Assembly: GCA_045578845.1 (NCBI GenBank)
Contig: JAZNLA010000022.1
Location: forward strand, 1 to 64,000
Reading direction: 5' to 3'
Origin: UMGS172 sp045578845
Lineage (GTDB): Bacteria; Bacillota; Clostridia; Oscillospirales; Acutalibacteraceae
DNA length: 64,000 nt
Shown: in pieces, positions 53,229 through 60,060 of the stretch
Layout of the letters: every line of letters starts with the position of its first letter
Numbering within the stretch: the first letter of the stretch is position 1
Made by a program: the position numbers and the translations under genes
The notes under the pieces: model-generated
Told to the model about the DNA's origin: nothing
The model's database searches: none
Seen by the model: only the letters and a program-made list of their open reading frames with translations

Positions 53229-54407
53229 TCACTTTAAACCCTGTTCTTCTAAAAATTCGCCTACCCGTTTCAGTGCCTCTTTCAAATGGTCAACCGAATA
53301 GCAGTAAGAGGCTCTTATATGCCCCTCTCCGCTTTCGCCGAAAGCACTTCCGGGCACCAATGCAACCTTTTTACTGTAAAGCAGTTTTTCACAAAACTCT
53401 TCCGATGTCATTCCCGTAGACTTAATACTCGGGAACACATAAAAAGCACCAAGCGGTTCAAAACACTGAAGTCCCAAAGAGCGAAAGCCCTCAACGACAA
53501 GACGGCGACGCATATCGTATTCCTCAACCATTGCCTCAATATCGCGGCGTCCGTTCTTAATTGCCTCAATAGCGGCATGCTGTGATGTTGTCGGTGCCGA
53601 CATTATGGCAAACTGATGTATTTTGGTCATCTGCTCTAAAACCGCCGAAGGTCCTACGGCAAATCCCAAACGCCAGCCTGTCATTGAATAGGTCTTTGAA
53701 AAACCATTTATTATGACGGTGCGTTCACTCATGCCATCGAGTGATGCTATCGACACGTGGCTGTTGCCCGTATATGTAAGTTCAGAATATATTTCATCCG
53801 AAATAACCGTAATATCGGTATCTTTTAAAATTTCGGCAATAGGTTCCAAATCTTTCCTTTCCATTACGGCACCTGTAGGATTACCGGGATAAGGCAAAAT
53901 CAAAACCTTGGTTTTAGGCGTAATACGTGCCTTTAATTCTTCCGGTGTCAAGCGAAACTCATTTTCCGCCTTAGTGGGAATTATTACAGGTACACCGCCT
54001 GCCATACGGCAAATCGGCTCATAACAAACAAAACTCGGCTCGACAATGAGCACCTCGTCACCGGGTGCTACCAAAGTACGGATAGCGACATCTATAGCCT
54101 CGCTTCCGCCAACGGTTATGAGAACTTCTTTTTCCGGCTCGTAATCGACACCTACCGAAGTTTTCATATATTCCGCTATAACCTGCCGCAATTCTTTAAG
54201 ACCTCTGTTCGAGGTATACTTTGTCTTACCGTCTTGAAGTGACTTGATACCTGCCTGACGAATATGCCAAGGTGTTTGGAAGTCAGGCTCACCTACACCA
54301 AGCGATATTACATCACTCATCTCAGCGGCAATATCAAAAAATCTTCTAATCCCCGACGGTTTTATATCAACAACCGTAGGATTTAACAATTTACTGTAAT
54401 CCATCAA
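53229..54407 (-). CDS. Class I/II pyridoxal-phosphate aminotransferase
   Basis: The 392-aa fold type I aminotransferase carries the PLP lysine at Lys238 in NGFSKTYSMTGWRLGF, with YPGNPTGA and DEIYSEL contacts before it. It resembles PatA-like and aspartate/aromatic aminotransferases; the amino-acid substrate cannot be fixed from sequence. The start overlaps the stop of the Lrp-type regulator gene (ATGA), which suggests that the regulator controls or senses the aminotransferase pathway. Confidence 0.92.
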   Translation of the reverse strand: MMDYSKLLNPTVVDIKPSGIRRFFDIAAEMSDVISLGVGEPDFQTPWHIRQAGIKSLQDGKTKYTSNRGLKELRQVIAEYMKTSVGVDYEPEKEVLITVGGSEAIDVAIRTLVAPGDEVLIVEPSFVCYEPICRMAGGVPVIIPTKAENEFRLTPEELKARITPKTKVLILPYPGNPTGAVMERKDLEPIAEILKDTDITVISDEIYSELTYTGNSHVSIASLDGMSERTVIINGFSKTYSMTGWRLGFAVGPSAVLEQMTKIHQFAIMSAPTTSQHAAIEAIKNGRRDIEAMVEEYDMRRRLVVEGFRSLGLQCFEPLGAFYVFPSIKSTGMTSEEFCEKLLYSKKVALVPGSAFGESGEGHIRASYCYSVDHLKEALKRVGEFLEEQGLK

Positions 54408-54886
54408 AACGAAATCTTCTCCCTATCGTCACTGTCACTGCCGCACAGTTCAATATCAAGTTCTTTATAGCGGCGTAAAATAAAGTGGGTTGCAGTTGAA
54501 ATAACATACTGCATAGGTGCTAACTGTTTCGAAACAAACATTGCAACCTCTTGGAAAGTTTTACCCTTTACTATTACGCAAAGGTCATAACCGCCCGACA
54601 TAAGATAAACCGACTCGACTTCGGGATATTTCTTGACCTTTTCGGCAATCTGTTCAAAGCCGACATCGGGCTGCGGCTCTACTTTAAGTTCGATTATTGC
54701 CGAAACCATGGCACTGTCAAGGCGTTCCCAGTCAATAACCGCTTTATAGCCGCAGATTAGTCCTTCATTTTCCATAGCGGTAATTTCGCTTAAAACCTCT
54801 GCCTCGTCTAAGCCTGTCATAACCGACAGGTCATGTATTGTATAACGTGCATTTTTGCTGAGTAATTTTAAAAGTTTCATATTCAT
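54404..54886 (-). CDS. Lrp/AsnC family regulator
   Basis: The 160-aa protein has an N-terminal winged HTH (KLLSKNARYTIHDLSVMTGLDEAEVLSEITAMENEGLI region, read in two parts) and a C-terminal RAM ligand-binding domain (VESVYLMSGGYDLCVIVKG). The effector is probably an amino acid. It is coupled to the aminotransferase gene, a common Lrp-target arrangement. The C-terminus has an unusual acidic tail (CGSDSDDREK). Confidence 0.9.
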   Translation of the reverse strand: MNMKLLKLLSKNARYTIHDLSVMTGLDEAEVLSEITAMENEGLICGYKAVIDWERLDSAMVSAIIELKVEPQPDVGFEQIAEKVKKYPEVESVYLMSGGYDLCVIVKGKTFQEVAMFVSKQLAPMQYVISTATHFILRRYKELDIELCGSDSDDREKISF

Positions 54887-55010
54887 AATATTTTCCCCTT
54901 TTTAGTCTATCAAAATAGGCACTGGTTGTCATAGCCTTACTAAACATTACATAATATACATAATCATGATACCATTAAATTACTGATTTTACAAGTATTT
55001 TGTTTAAGTA

Positions 55011-55047
55011 CAAAAGAAAACCCTGCCGAAAACAACAATCGACAGGG
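55011..55047 (-). terminator. Terminator of SPFH gene
   Basis: 8-bp stem CCCTGTCG / CGGCAGGG with an 11-nt loop, followed by TTTTCTTTTG on the minus strand. Confidence 0.8.
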
Positions 55048-55060
55048 AGTTTTTCAAAAC

Positions 55061-55867
55061 TTACTGAGCGTTTTTATCAATGGCGTCCATGTTAAGCAGT
55101 ATATCGCTGTCTCCCATAACCGAAGGCAGTTTACCGTCCCATTTATTCCATTTTACATATTCAATATAATCAGGTGACGATGCCAGTGCATCCTGTATAA
55201 GTTTTATACTCTCACTTTCAGCCTCGGCTTGTGTTATTTTTTGCTGTGCCTCAACCTCAATACGGGCGAGGTCCTGCTCTGCCTTTAAAGCGTTTTGCTG
55301 TGCGGTCTGCTTTGCCTCAACCGCGGCATTAAACTCTTCAGAAAAATCAAAGTTTACAATGTTAAAAATTTCAACAACTATACCGTACTCGTTGATTTTT
55401 TCGGATAAAGCCGCCTTAATTTGTTCGCCGACGATTTGACGCTCTGTAATAAGTTGCTCGGCGGTAAACTGAGCCGTTACCGCTTTGATACTTTCCTGAA
55501 TGGCAGGGGTGATAATAACATTACTGTAATCAACACCGACATTTTTATAAAGTGCCGCCGATGAGCCGTTATTAACCTTATAGTTTACGGCAACAACATA
55601 TGAAATAATCTGCAGGTCTTTACTTGATGCAGTGCCGTTAGTTTCCGCCTTTTGAGTACGGTTGTTCATATGAACTACGGTTTGAGCAACAGGTATTTTA
55701 AAATGAATACCCTCGGACATAACCTTATCCGACACCGCCCCGAAAGTGAGTACAACACCGGTGTGACCGGCAGGAACTACCGTAAAGCAGGACAGAACTA
55801 TAAGCAGTGCCGCTATTACGCCTACCACAATAAGTGCAATTTTTGCGATTTTTTTAGATTTTACCAT
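55061..55867 (-). CDS. SPFH/prohibitin-family membrane protein
   Basis: The 268-aa protein has one N-terminal membrane segment (about 9-29), an SPFH/Band-7 domain (PAGHTGVVLTFGAVSDKVMSEG onward) and a coiled-coil tail rich in Gln/Glu/Ala (about 185-235). Such proteins form large oligomeric assemblies at the membrane, sometimes with FtsH. It is expressed downstream of a manganese riboswitch, so its product should be made when Mn2+ is high. This is not a usual target, which raises the idea of a membrane protection role. Confidence 0.9.
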   Translation of the reverse strand: MVKSKKIAKIALIVVGVIAALLIVLSCFTVVPAGHTGVVLTFGAVSDKVMSEGIHFKIPVAQTVVHMNNRTQKAETNGTASSKDLQIISYVVAVNYKVNNGSSAALYKNVGVDYSNVIITPAIQESIKAVTAQFTAEQLITERQIVGEQIKAALSEKINEYGIVVEIFNIVNFDFSEEFNAAVEAKQTAQQNALKAEQDLARIEVEAQQKITQAEAESESIKLIQDALASSPDYIEYVKWNKWDGKLPSVMGDSDILLNMDAIDKNAQ

Positions 55868-55914
55868 TTTAATTTCTCCTTTTTTAATTTCACTTTAAGT
55901 ACAAGTCAAAAACC

Positions 55915-56032
55915 AAAAAGACCCATACACAAAGTTTCTTTGCGTATGAGTCTCATTCATTAAGACAAACCGAGCAGTATTCTGCCGTGTTGACGGTAAT
56001 GCCTCGTTTTATACGGAATTACTCCCTCATAT
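55915..56032 (-). promoter_or_regulatory. Manganese riboswitch (yybP-ykoY class) with terminator
   Basis: The architecture matches the yybP-ykoY family: 5' arm TATGAG followed by GGAGTA (L1), an inner helix with ACCGTCAACACGG (L3 containing CGTCAACA), and the closing GAGA-CTCATA whose CTCATA pairs with the 5' TATGAG. The same CTCATA segment also forms the 5' arm of a terminator (55919-55953, 16-bp arms, loop of 3, then TTTTTGG on the minus strand). Mn2+ binding should stabilise the first helix and allow read-through into the SPFH gene. Confidence 0.92.
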
Positions 56033-56038
56033 ATTTAT

Positions 56039-56067
56039 TTTATATCATTTTTCGCTAACCTTGTCAA
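56039..56067 (-). promoter_or_regulatory. Promoter of Mn riboswitch-SPFH transcript
   Basis: TTGACA (56062-56067), 17-bp spacer, TATAAA (56039-56044) on the minus strand. The predicted start puts the riboswitch at the very 5' end. Confidence 0.83.
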
Positions 56068-56101
56068 GAGGAAGGGTTAAATCGTAACCATTTGTAATCT
56101 T

Positions 56102-56773
56102 TTAAATCACATAAAAAAGTATACAGAAAAACTGTAATAAACTTCCCAAAACAACAAACAGGTGAAAAACCGAGTGCATATAACGATGCCTTTTGCCAAG
56201 TCCGTAAATTACTGCACCGACGGTATATGCAACCCCGCCCGAAAGCAACAGTACAATTCCCTCTAAAGCCATGGCTTCCATGGTTGTTTTTGCAGCAAGA
56301 AGTATGCACCAACCCATACCGATGTAACAAATCATCGAAAATTTGGAATACTTTTTAAGATCGATTGCGGTAAGCGTGGTAGCCAACGCGGCAAATCCCC
56401 AAACCAAAGCGAATATTCCCCACGAAACAAACGGACTGACCTTTATAATCGAACACAACAAAATCGGTGTATAGGTACCTGCTATAAGGAAATATATTGT
56501 GCAGTGGTCTAACACCTGCATAACCTTTTTTGCCATTTCGCATTTAAGTCCATGGTATACGCTTGACATTGTATAAAGCATTATAAGTGATGCACCGTAA
56601 ACCGCACTGCTGACAACCGCCATAGGGTCACCTTTTATCGCTGAAACCACAACACAAAGCACAAGTGCCACAACGCCCAAAGCACCGCCCACGATATGCG
56701 ATACCATATTAAAAATTTCTTCTCCCCTTGTGTAATCGGGAAGTCTTCTGTCGATAAGTTTAGTTCTCTCCAT
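56102..56773 (-). CDS. Hemolysin III/YqfA family membrane protein (PAQR)
   Basis: The 223-aa, seven-membrane-segment protein has the family motif SSVYHGL (metal-site His), DHCTIYFLIAGTYTPI and, near the end, HRYMHSVFHLFVVLGSLLQF with the two further histidines. PAQR bacterial members are linked to membrane lipid or ceramidase-like chemistry; hemolytic activity is generally not the main role. It follows DegV by TAATG overlap. Confidence 0.9.
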   Translation of the reverse strand: MERTKLIDRRLPDYTRGEEIFNMVSHIVGGALGVVALVLCVVVSAIKGDPMAVVSSAVYGASLIMLYTMSSVYHGLKCEMAKKVMQVLDHCTIYFLIAGTYTPILLCSIIKVSPFVSWGIFALVWGFAALATTLTAIDLKKYSKFSMICYIGMGWCILLAAKTTMEAMALEGIVLLLSGGVAYTVGAVIYGLGKRHRYMHSVFHLFVVLGSLLQFFCILFYVI

Positions 56774-57639
56774 TACCTTTCCTTTCCTATAAAGAACACT
56801 GCGATTGTGCCGGGTCCCGAATGAGCACCGATAACAGGACCTATATCGGTAACAAGTTCCACCTCAACACCGTAGTCGGTCATGAGCATATTTTTAACGG
56901 TTTCCACATCTTCCATACAGTCGCCGTTACAAATATAAACAGGGCCTTTGGTATTATCAACAGCGAGTTCGCCGAACTTATCAACCAAGGCTTTTAATGC
57001 CGCCGCTCTGCCCCTTGCTTTCGACATATTTATAAGATGACCTTCATCATCCATATGAAGTACAGGTTTAATGCCGAGCAGACCGCCAACAAAGGCAACG
57101 GTAGGACTTACTCTGCCGCCGCGTTTTAAATATTGAAGGTCATCAACAGTAAACCAATGGCAGAGGTGAAGTTTTGTGTCCTCTATAAATTCGGCAACCT
57201 CTTCAATAGATAAACCGTTATCCCTTTTTTGTACTGCAAGGTGAACTAAAAGACCAAAGCCTGCCGAGGCAGAAAGAGTATCTACAACTATAATTTTTCG
57301 GTCGGGATATTCTTCACTCAATTCATTAGCCGCCATACGGCCCGAATTATAAGTAGTGGAAAGTCCGCTTGAAAATGCTAAATAAAGTATGTCTTTGCCG
57401 TTTTCAAGTTCACATTTAAATGCATCTTTAAATGTTTCCATATTAGCGGCAGATGTTCTCGCAACATCTCCGTCACGCATTTTTTGATAAAATTCTTTAG
57501 TATTTACTTCGCTGTTAAGTCTTTCAATTCCGTCGCTTTCAAACGTAAATGTCAGGTTTATAAACTTAACATTCCACTTTTCTAATATTTCGGGTGCAAT
57601 ATCGCACGCAGAATCGGTAAATATAATGTAATTATTCAT
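56773..57639 (-). CDS. DegV family fatty-acid-binding protein
   Basis: FakB-type proteins bind a fatty acid so that the kinase FakA can phosphorylate it for phospholipid synthesis. The 288-aa product begins MNNYIIFTDSACDIAPE; ARTSAANMETF and DTLSASAGFGLLV are lipid-site segments; ARGRAAALKAL is also conserved. The start at 57639 has GGAGG 8 nt upstream; a longer frame is rejected. A degenerate CTAC-GAA-GTA element lies between its -10-like TATAAT and the upstream region. Confidence 0.92.
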   Translation of the reverse strand: MNNYIIFTDSACDIAPEILEKWNVKFINLTFTFESDGIERLNSEVNTKEFYQKMRDGDVARTSAANMETFKDAFKCELENGKDILYLAFSSGLSTTYNSGRMAANELSEEYPDRKIIVVDTLSASAGFGLLVHLAVQKRDNGLSIEEVAEFIEDTKLHLCHWFTVDDLQYLKRGGRVSPTVAFVGGLLGIKPVLHMDDEGHLINMSKARGRAAALKALVDKFGELAVDNTKGPVYICNGDCMEDVETVKNMLMTDYGVEVELVTDIGPVIGAHSGPGTIAVFFIGKER

Positions 57640-57689
57640 AAAAAATTCCTCCGAGATTTGCTTTTTGTTTTCATGTTTATTATAATACA

Positions 57690-57809
57690 CTACGAAGTAA
57701 TTTTAGTCACTAAACTGTTAAGTTTTTCCGGTAAACTGTTATTCTACTACGCGGTAGAGTGATTTTACGCCTTATCTACCAACAGTAGAATTCAACCTAC
57801 CTGCAGTAG
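57690..57809. promoter_or_regulatory. CTAC/GTAG palindrome cluster (putative operators)
   Basis: Four related inverted repeats in 120 bp: a degenerate CTAC-GAA-GTAA at 57690-57700, CTAC-GCG-GTAG at 57747-57757, CTAC-CAACA-GTAG at 57776-57788 and CTAC-CTGCA-GTAG at 57797-57809. Centre distances of about 30 and 21 bp equal about three and two helical turns. The cluster lies between divergent degV and the XRE gene, so it may be the binding array of the XRE regulator or of another dimeric repressor. Confidence 0.55.
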
Positions 57810-57829
57810 AAACGGCTCAAAAATAAGGC

Positions 57830-57858
57830 TTGCAAAGGCAAAAATACTGTGATATACT
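57830..57858 (+). promoter_or_regulatory. Promoter of XRE regulator gene
   Basis: TTGCAA (57830-57835), 17-bp spacer, TATACT (57853-57858). The -35 element is the same as that of the tRNA-Ala promoter downstream. Confidence 0.7.
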
Positions 57859-57893
57859 GTCTTTGTGAGATTATTAAAGGAGTATTTGCCGTA

Positions 57894-58496
57894 ATGAATG
57901 ATATAAAACTTATTATTGCAAATAATTTGACCGAACTAAGGCGTAAGCACAGCATAACACAAGCCGAACTTGCCGAAAGACTTAATTATTCCGACAAAGC
58001 AGTTTCCAAATGGGAACGCGGCGAGTCAATTCCCGACGTGACTGTTTTAAAAGCGATTTCCGATATTTTCGGTGTAACGGTTGACTATTTATTAGAAGAA
58101 GAACATGAAGACCCTAAACATGAAAAAAAAGAGGTCAATAAAAGACAAAAACGTAACCGCTCACTTATAACGGGAATCAGCATCGTGCTTGTATTATTTA
58201 TCGCTACATTCGCCGCCGCCAATATTTCGCTTTTCGGATTAAAGGGTTGCGAATGGTTACCGTTCGTGGCAGCCGTTCCCGTTTCAATGGTTGTATGGCT
58301 TGTGTTAAATTCAATTTGGTTTAACCGCCGCAGAAATTTCCTTATCATTTCCCTGCTTATGTGGTCTACGCTTGCGGCAATATTTATAGTATTGCTTTTA
58401 CTTGCCGAAGTTAATTTGTGGTATATATTTACCCTTGGCATACCCGCACAACTGATAATACTTCTTTGGTCGGGCATAAAACTCAAACGCAAATAA
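57894..58496 (+). CDS. XRE-family regulator with C-terminal membrane domain
   Basis: The 200-aa protein has an N-terminal HTH_3 domain (about 3-60; ITQAELAERLNYSDKAVSKWERGESIPD) and four membrane segments (about 84-105, 112-132, 140-162, 168-187). Such membrane-tethered XRE regulators are common in Firmicutes, but their ligands are unknown. The start at 57894 has AAAGGAG about 11 nt upstream; the in-frame extension upstream would overlap the promoter. The CTAC/GTAG sites upstream may be its operators. Confidence 0.85.
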   Translation: MNDIKLIIANNLTELRRKHSITQAELAERLNYSDKAVSKWERGESIPDVTVLKAISDIFGVTVDYLLEEEHEDPKHEKKEVNKRQKRNRSLITGISIVLVLFIATFAAANISLFGLKGCEWLPFVAAVPVSMVVWLVLNSIWFNRRRNFLIISLLMWSTLAAIFIVLLLLAEVNLWYIFTLGIPAQLIILLWSGIKLKRK

Positions 58497-58504
58497 AATT
58501 GCAC

Positions 58505-58533
58505 TTGCAAAGCAAAACACAATATGATAAAAT
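58505..58533 (+). promoter_or_regulatory. Promoter of tRNA-Ala and possibly the hairpin array
   Basis: TTGCAA (58505-58510), 17-bp spacer, TAAAAT (58528-58533). A perfect 7-bp hairpin CCTTTGC-AATA-GCAAAGG (58535-58552) lies between it and the tRNA. Confidence 0.7.
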
Positions 58534-58557
58534 ACCTTTGCAATAGCAAAGGTTTAC

Positions 58558-58633
58558 GGGGGCGTAGCTCAGCTGGGAGAGCGTACGGTTCGCATCCGTA
58601 AGGTCATGGGTTCAATCCCCACCGTCTCCACCA
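58558..58633 (+). tRNA. tRNA-Ala (CGC)
   Basis: Acceptor GGGGGCG pairs with CGTCTCC (two G-U pairs), the anticodon loop TTCGCAT carries CGC (GCG codons), the T-loop is TTCAATC, and CCA is encoded at 58631-58633. Position 49:65 is an A-C mismatch, so it may be somewhat degraded. The hairpin array begins directly after CCA. It stands alone, away from other tRNAs. Confidence 0.88.
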
Positions 58634-58853
58634 AAAAAATCTGTCGACTTAAGAAGAGTGTCCCCAAGGACACTCTTCAGTTTTATTCGCCTTGCGGCGA
58701 GTTATATTGCTTCGCAGTTTTATTATGCTTCGCATAGTTTTATTGCCCTTCGGGCAGTTTTAGAAGCGAATAAAATAAAACTGAAACGGTTTCGTTTCAA
58801 TAAAACTTTTGCAAGGCAAAAATAAAACTCCATACGAAGTATGGAATAAAACT
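58633..58853 (+). repeat. Hairpin array 1 with AGTTTTATT spacers (palindromic tree)
   Basis: Eight hairpins separated by 9-nt spacers. H0 GAAGAGTGTCC-CCAA-GGACACTCTTC (58653-58678); H1 CGCC-TTGC-GGCG; H2 TGC-TTC-GCA; H3 ATGC-TTC-GCAT; H4 GCCC-TTC-GGGC; then H5 GAAACG-GTTT-CGTTTC, H6 TTTGC-AAG-GCAAA and H7 CCATAC-GAA-GTATGG. Spacers AGTTTTATT at 58679, 58700 (AGTTATATT), 58716, 58736 and a partial copy at 58756; AATAAAACT at 58774, 58799, 58821 and 58845. Because the second half is the reverse complement of the first, all spacers can pair across the centre. The array is in the 5' region of the four-helix-bundle gene. Confidence 0.9.
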
Positions 58854-58900
58854 TGAAAAACTATCAACTTTACTGTATATTAAACACAGAGGTGATATAC

Positions 58901-59251
58901 TTGTCGGAAAGTATTTTAAGAGAAAAAGCAAAATTGTTTGCCAAAGATATTGTTTATCTTTGCAGAGAAATAAAAGCCGAACGAAAAGAAACTGTTTTAG
59001 TAAATCAATTACTTCGTTCTGCAACTTCAATAGGTGCCAATCTGCACGAAGCACAGTACGCTCAAAGTACAAACGATTTTATTTCAAAATTTGAAATAGC
59101 ACAAAAGGAGTGCTATGAAACTGAATATTGGTTAGAACTGCTTTTTGAAACCGAAAGTATGGACGAAATCAAATACAAAAAATTGCAAAACGATTGCGGT
59201 GCTATTCGCAGAATGTTAATATCTTCACTTAAAACAATTAAATCGAAATAA
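58901..59251 (+). CDS. Four-helix-bundle protein (S23/Avd type)
   Basis: The 116-aa protein has four amphipathic helices and the family core LRSATSIGANLHEAQYAQST near the middle, then DFISKFEIAQKECYETEYWLELL. This is the fold of proteins encoded in 23S rRNA intervening sequences and of Avd in diversity-generating retroelements; here no rRNA or reverse transcriptase is nearby. I chose the TTG at 58901 because AGAGGTG is 6 nt upstream; no ATG is suitably placed. Hairpin array 1 ends 48 nt before this start. Confidence 0.85.
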   Translation: MSESILREKAKLFAKDIVYLCREIKAERKETVLVNQLLRSATSIGANLHEAQYAQSTNDFISKFEIAQKECYETEYWLELLFETESMDEIKYKKLQNDCGAIRRMLISSLKTIKSK

Positions 59252-59255
59252 CATT

Positions 59256-59288
59256 ACACCCCGAAACAAAATTGTTTCGGGGTGTTTT
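59256..59288 (+). terminator. Terminator of the four-helix-bundle gene
   Basis: 14-nt stem arms ACACCCCGAAACAA / TTGTTTCGGGGTGT, followed by TTTAAGG. The T-run is short. Confidence 0.75.
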
Positions 59289-59376
59289 AAGGTTTTAGGA
59301 TTATCCTAAACTTTCGAAATTTGACACACAAATTCCCTGCTTGTTATGGTATAAGACAATGTTTTTTTATTTGGTG

Positions 59377-59520
59377 TTAACAGAAAGGACAGTCCTTCTT
59401 TTGATAATAACCAGAACCGCCGCAAGCGAAGCAATCATCATCTCCACCACAACCTGTAAGACTTATAGCGGATATTGCTAATAATAAAACAATCAATAAA
59501 ATTGAAATAACCTTTTTCAT
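59377..59520 (-). CDS. Small cysteine-rich lipoprotein (47 aa)
   Basis: MKKVISILLIVLLL begins a signal peptide, with lipobox ISLTGC (Cys24). The short mature part carries CFACGGSGYYQ and ends with CPFC, a half DnaJ-type zinc-finger-like C-x2-C-x-G-x-G pattern. AGGAG lies 8 nt before the ATG at 59520. It follows the zinc-ribbon gene by 10 nt. Likely surface-attached and metal-binding; function unknown. Confidence 0.72.
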   Translation of the reverse strand: MKKVISILLIVLLLAISAISLTGCGGDDDCFACGGSGYYQKKDCPFC

Positions 59521-59530
59521 GTCTTTTCTC

Positions 59531-59737
59531 CTAAGCATCGTATTCGTGTTCAAATCCACAACTACCACAGCAATAATAGACTTTTTTCTTTCCTAATGCT
59601 CCTCCGACAAGTCCAATAGGACCCAGCAACAAAGCACCTGCCGCTGCTTTGCCAACACTAAATCCTTTTTTGCTTTGGTCAACCTTTTTCCATTTTATGC
59701 TCTCGTTACACATAGGGCATTTTACTGGTGCTCGCAT
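59531..59737 (-). CDS. Zinc-ribbon protein with glycine-rich membrane segment (68 aa)
   Basis: CPMC near residue 7 and CCGSC near residue 57 form a split zinc ribbon around a hydrophobic glycine-rich stretch (VGKAAAGALLLGPIGLVGG), which may be a membrane hairpin. GGAGG precedes the ATG. The gene is 9 nt downstream of a strong terminator (59751-59786), so expression may depend on read-through from the structured RNA. Related proteins are scattered in Firmicutes; the function is unknown. Confidence 0.75.
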   Translation of the reverse strand: MRAPVKCPMCNESIKWKKVDQSKKGFSVGKAAAGALLLGPIGLVGGALGKKKVYYCCGSCGFEHEYDA

Positions 59738-59750
59738 TTTTTACCTCCTA

Positions 59751-59786
59751 AAATAAAAAAGTGTGTGCAACTGAAGTTACACACAC
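59751..59786 (-). terminator. Intrinsic terminator ending the structured RNA
   Basis: 11-bp stem GTGTGTGTAAC / GTTGCACACAC (one G-U) with a 4-nt loop and TTTTTTATTT on the minus strand. It is placed directly upstream of the zinc-ribbon gene. Confidence 0.92.
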
Positions 59787-59972
59787 CGAAAAATGCAAAA
59801 CTCCAATTGCTACCACACAATTCTCAACAAACAAGGATACTCTCCTGCACTCATTAAGCGGAATTTGCATTTTTGCCAAAATCATACTTAATGAGTATGC
59901 ACAGGATAATAACCCCCTATACAAAAACAGAGAGGTCTCCTTACGAATTGTTGAATTGAATTATGTGGTAAC
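59754..59972 (-). ncRNA. Structured RNA of about 220 nt with long-range pairing
   Basis: Starts after a promoter at 59976-60004 and ends at the terminator. The closing stem is 13 bp: TACCACATAATTC (59958-59970) with GAATTGTGTGGTA (59811-59823), extended by CAACAA/TTGTTG. Next come AAGGA/TCCTT and CTCTC/GAGAG, then an apical stem ACTCATTAAG/CTTAATGAGT. The apical loop has AAAAATGCAAA (59864-59874), exactly complementary to TTTGCATTTTT (59789-59799) just before the terminator: an 11-bp possible pseudoknot. I do not recognise the family; it could be a riboswitch-like leader or a stand-alone sRNA. Confidence 0.78.
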
Positions 59973-59975
59973 TTA

Positions 59976-60004
59976 AGTATACTGCTTTTATTTTTAAAAG
60001 TAAA
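59976..60004 (-). promoter_or_regulatory. Promoter of the structured RNA
   Basis: TTTACT (59999-60004), 17-bp spacer, TATACT (59976-59981) on the minus strand. Confidence 0.75.
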
Positions 60005-60014
60005 GTCTTTTCAT

Positions 60015-60056
60015 CAAAAAAAAGGAAACAAAGATGTAATTTCCTTGTTTCCTTTT
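60015..60056 (-). terminator. Leftward terminator upstream of the structured RNA
   Basis: 12-bp stem AAAAGGAAACAA / TTGTTTCCTTTT with a 13-nt loop, followed by a long T run on the minus strand. Since copA already has a terminator at 60270, this one implies transcription coming from the array 2 region. Confidence 0.78.
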
Positions 60057-60060
60057 AATA

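Noticed and set aside
55868..55960. Plain terminator between hemolysin III and the SPFH gene
   Set aside because: It is downstream of its own promoter and shares its 5' arm with the riboswitch closing helix, so it is the expression platform, not the end of the hemolysin III transcript.
59754..59972. T-box leader for the zinc-ribbon gene
   Set aside because: No T-box sequence complementary to a tRNA acceptor end and no specifier-like bulge were seen, despite the attenuator layout.
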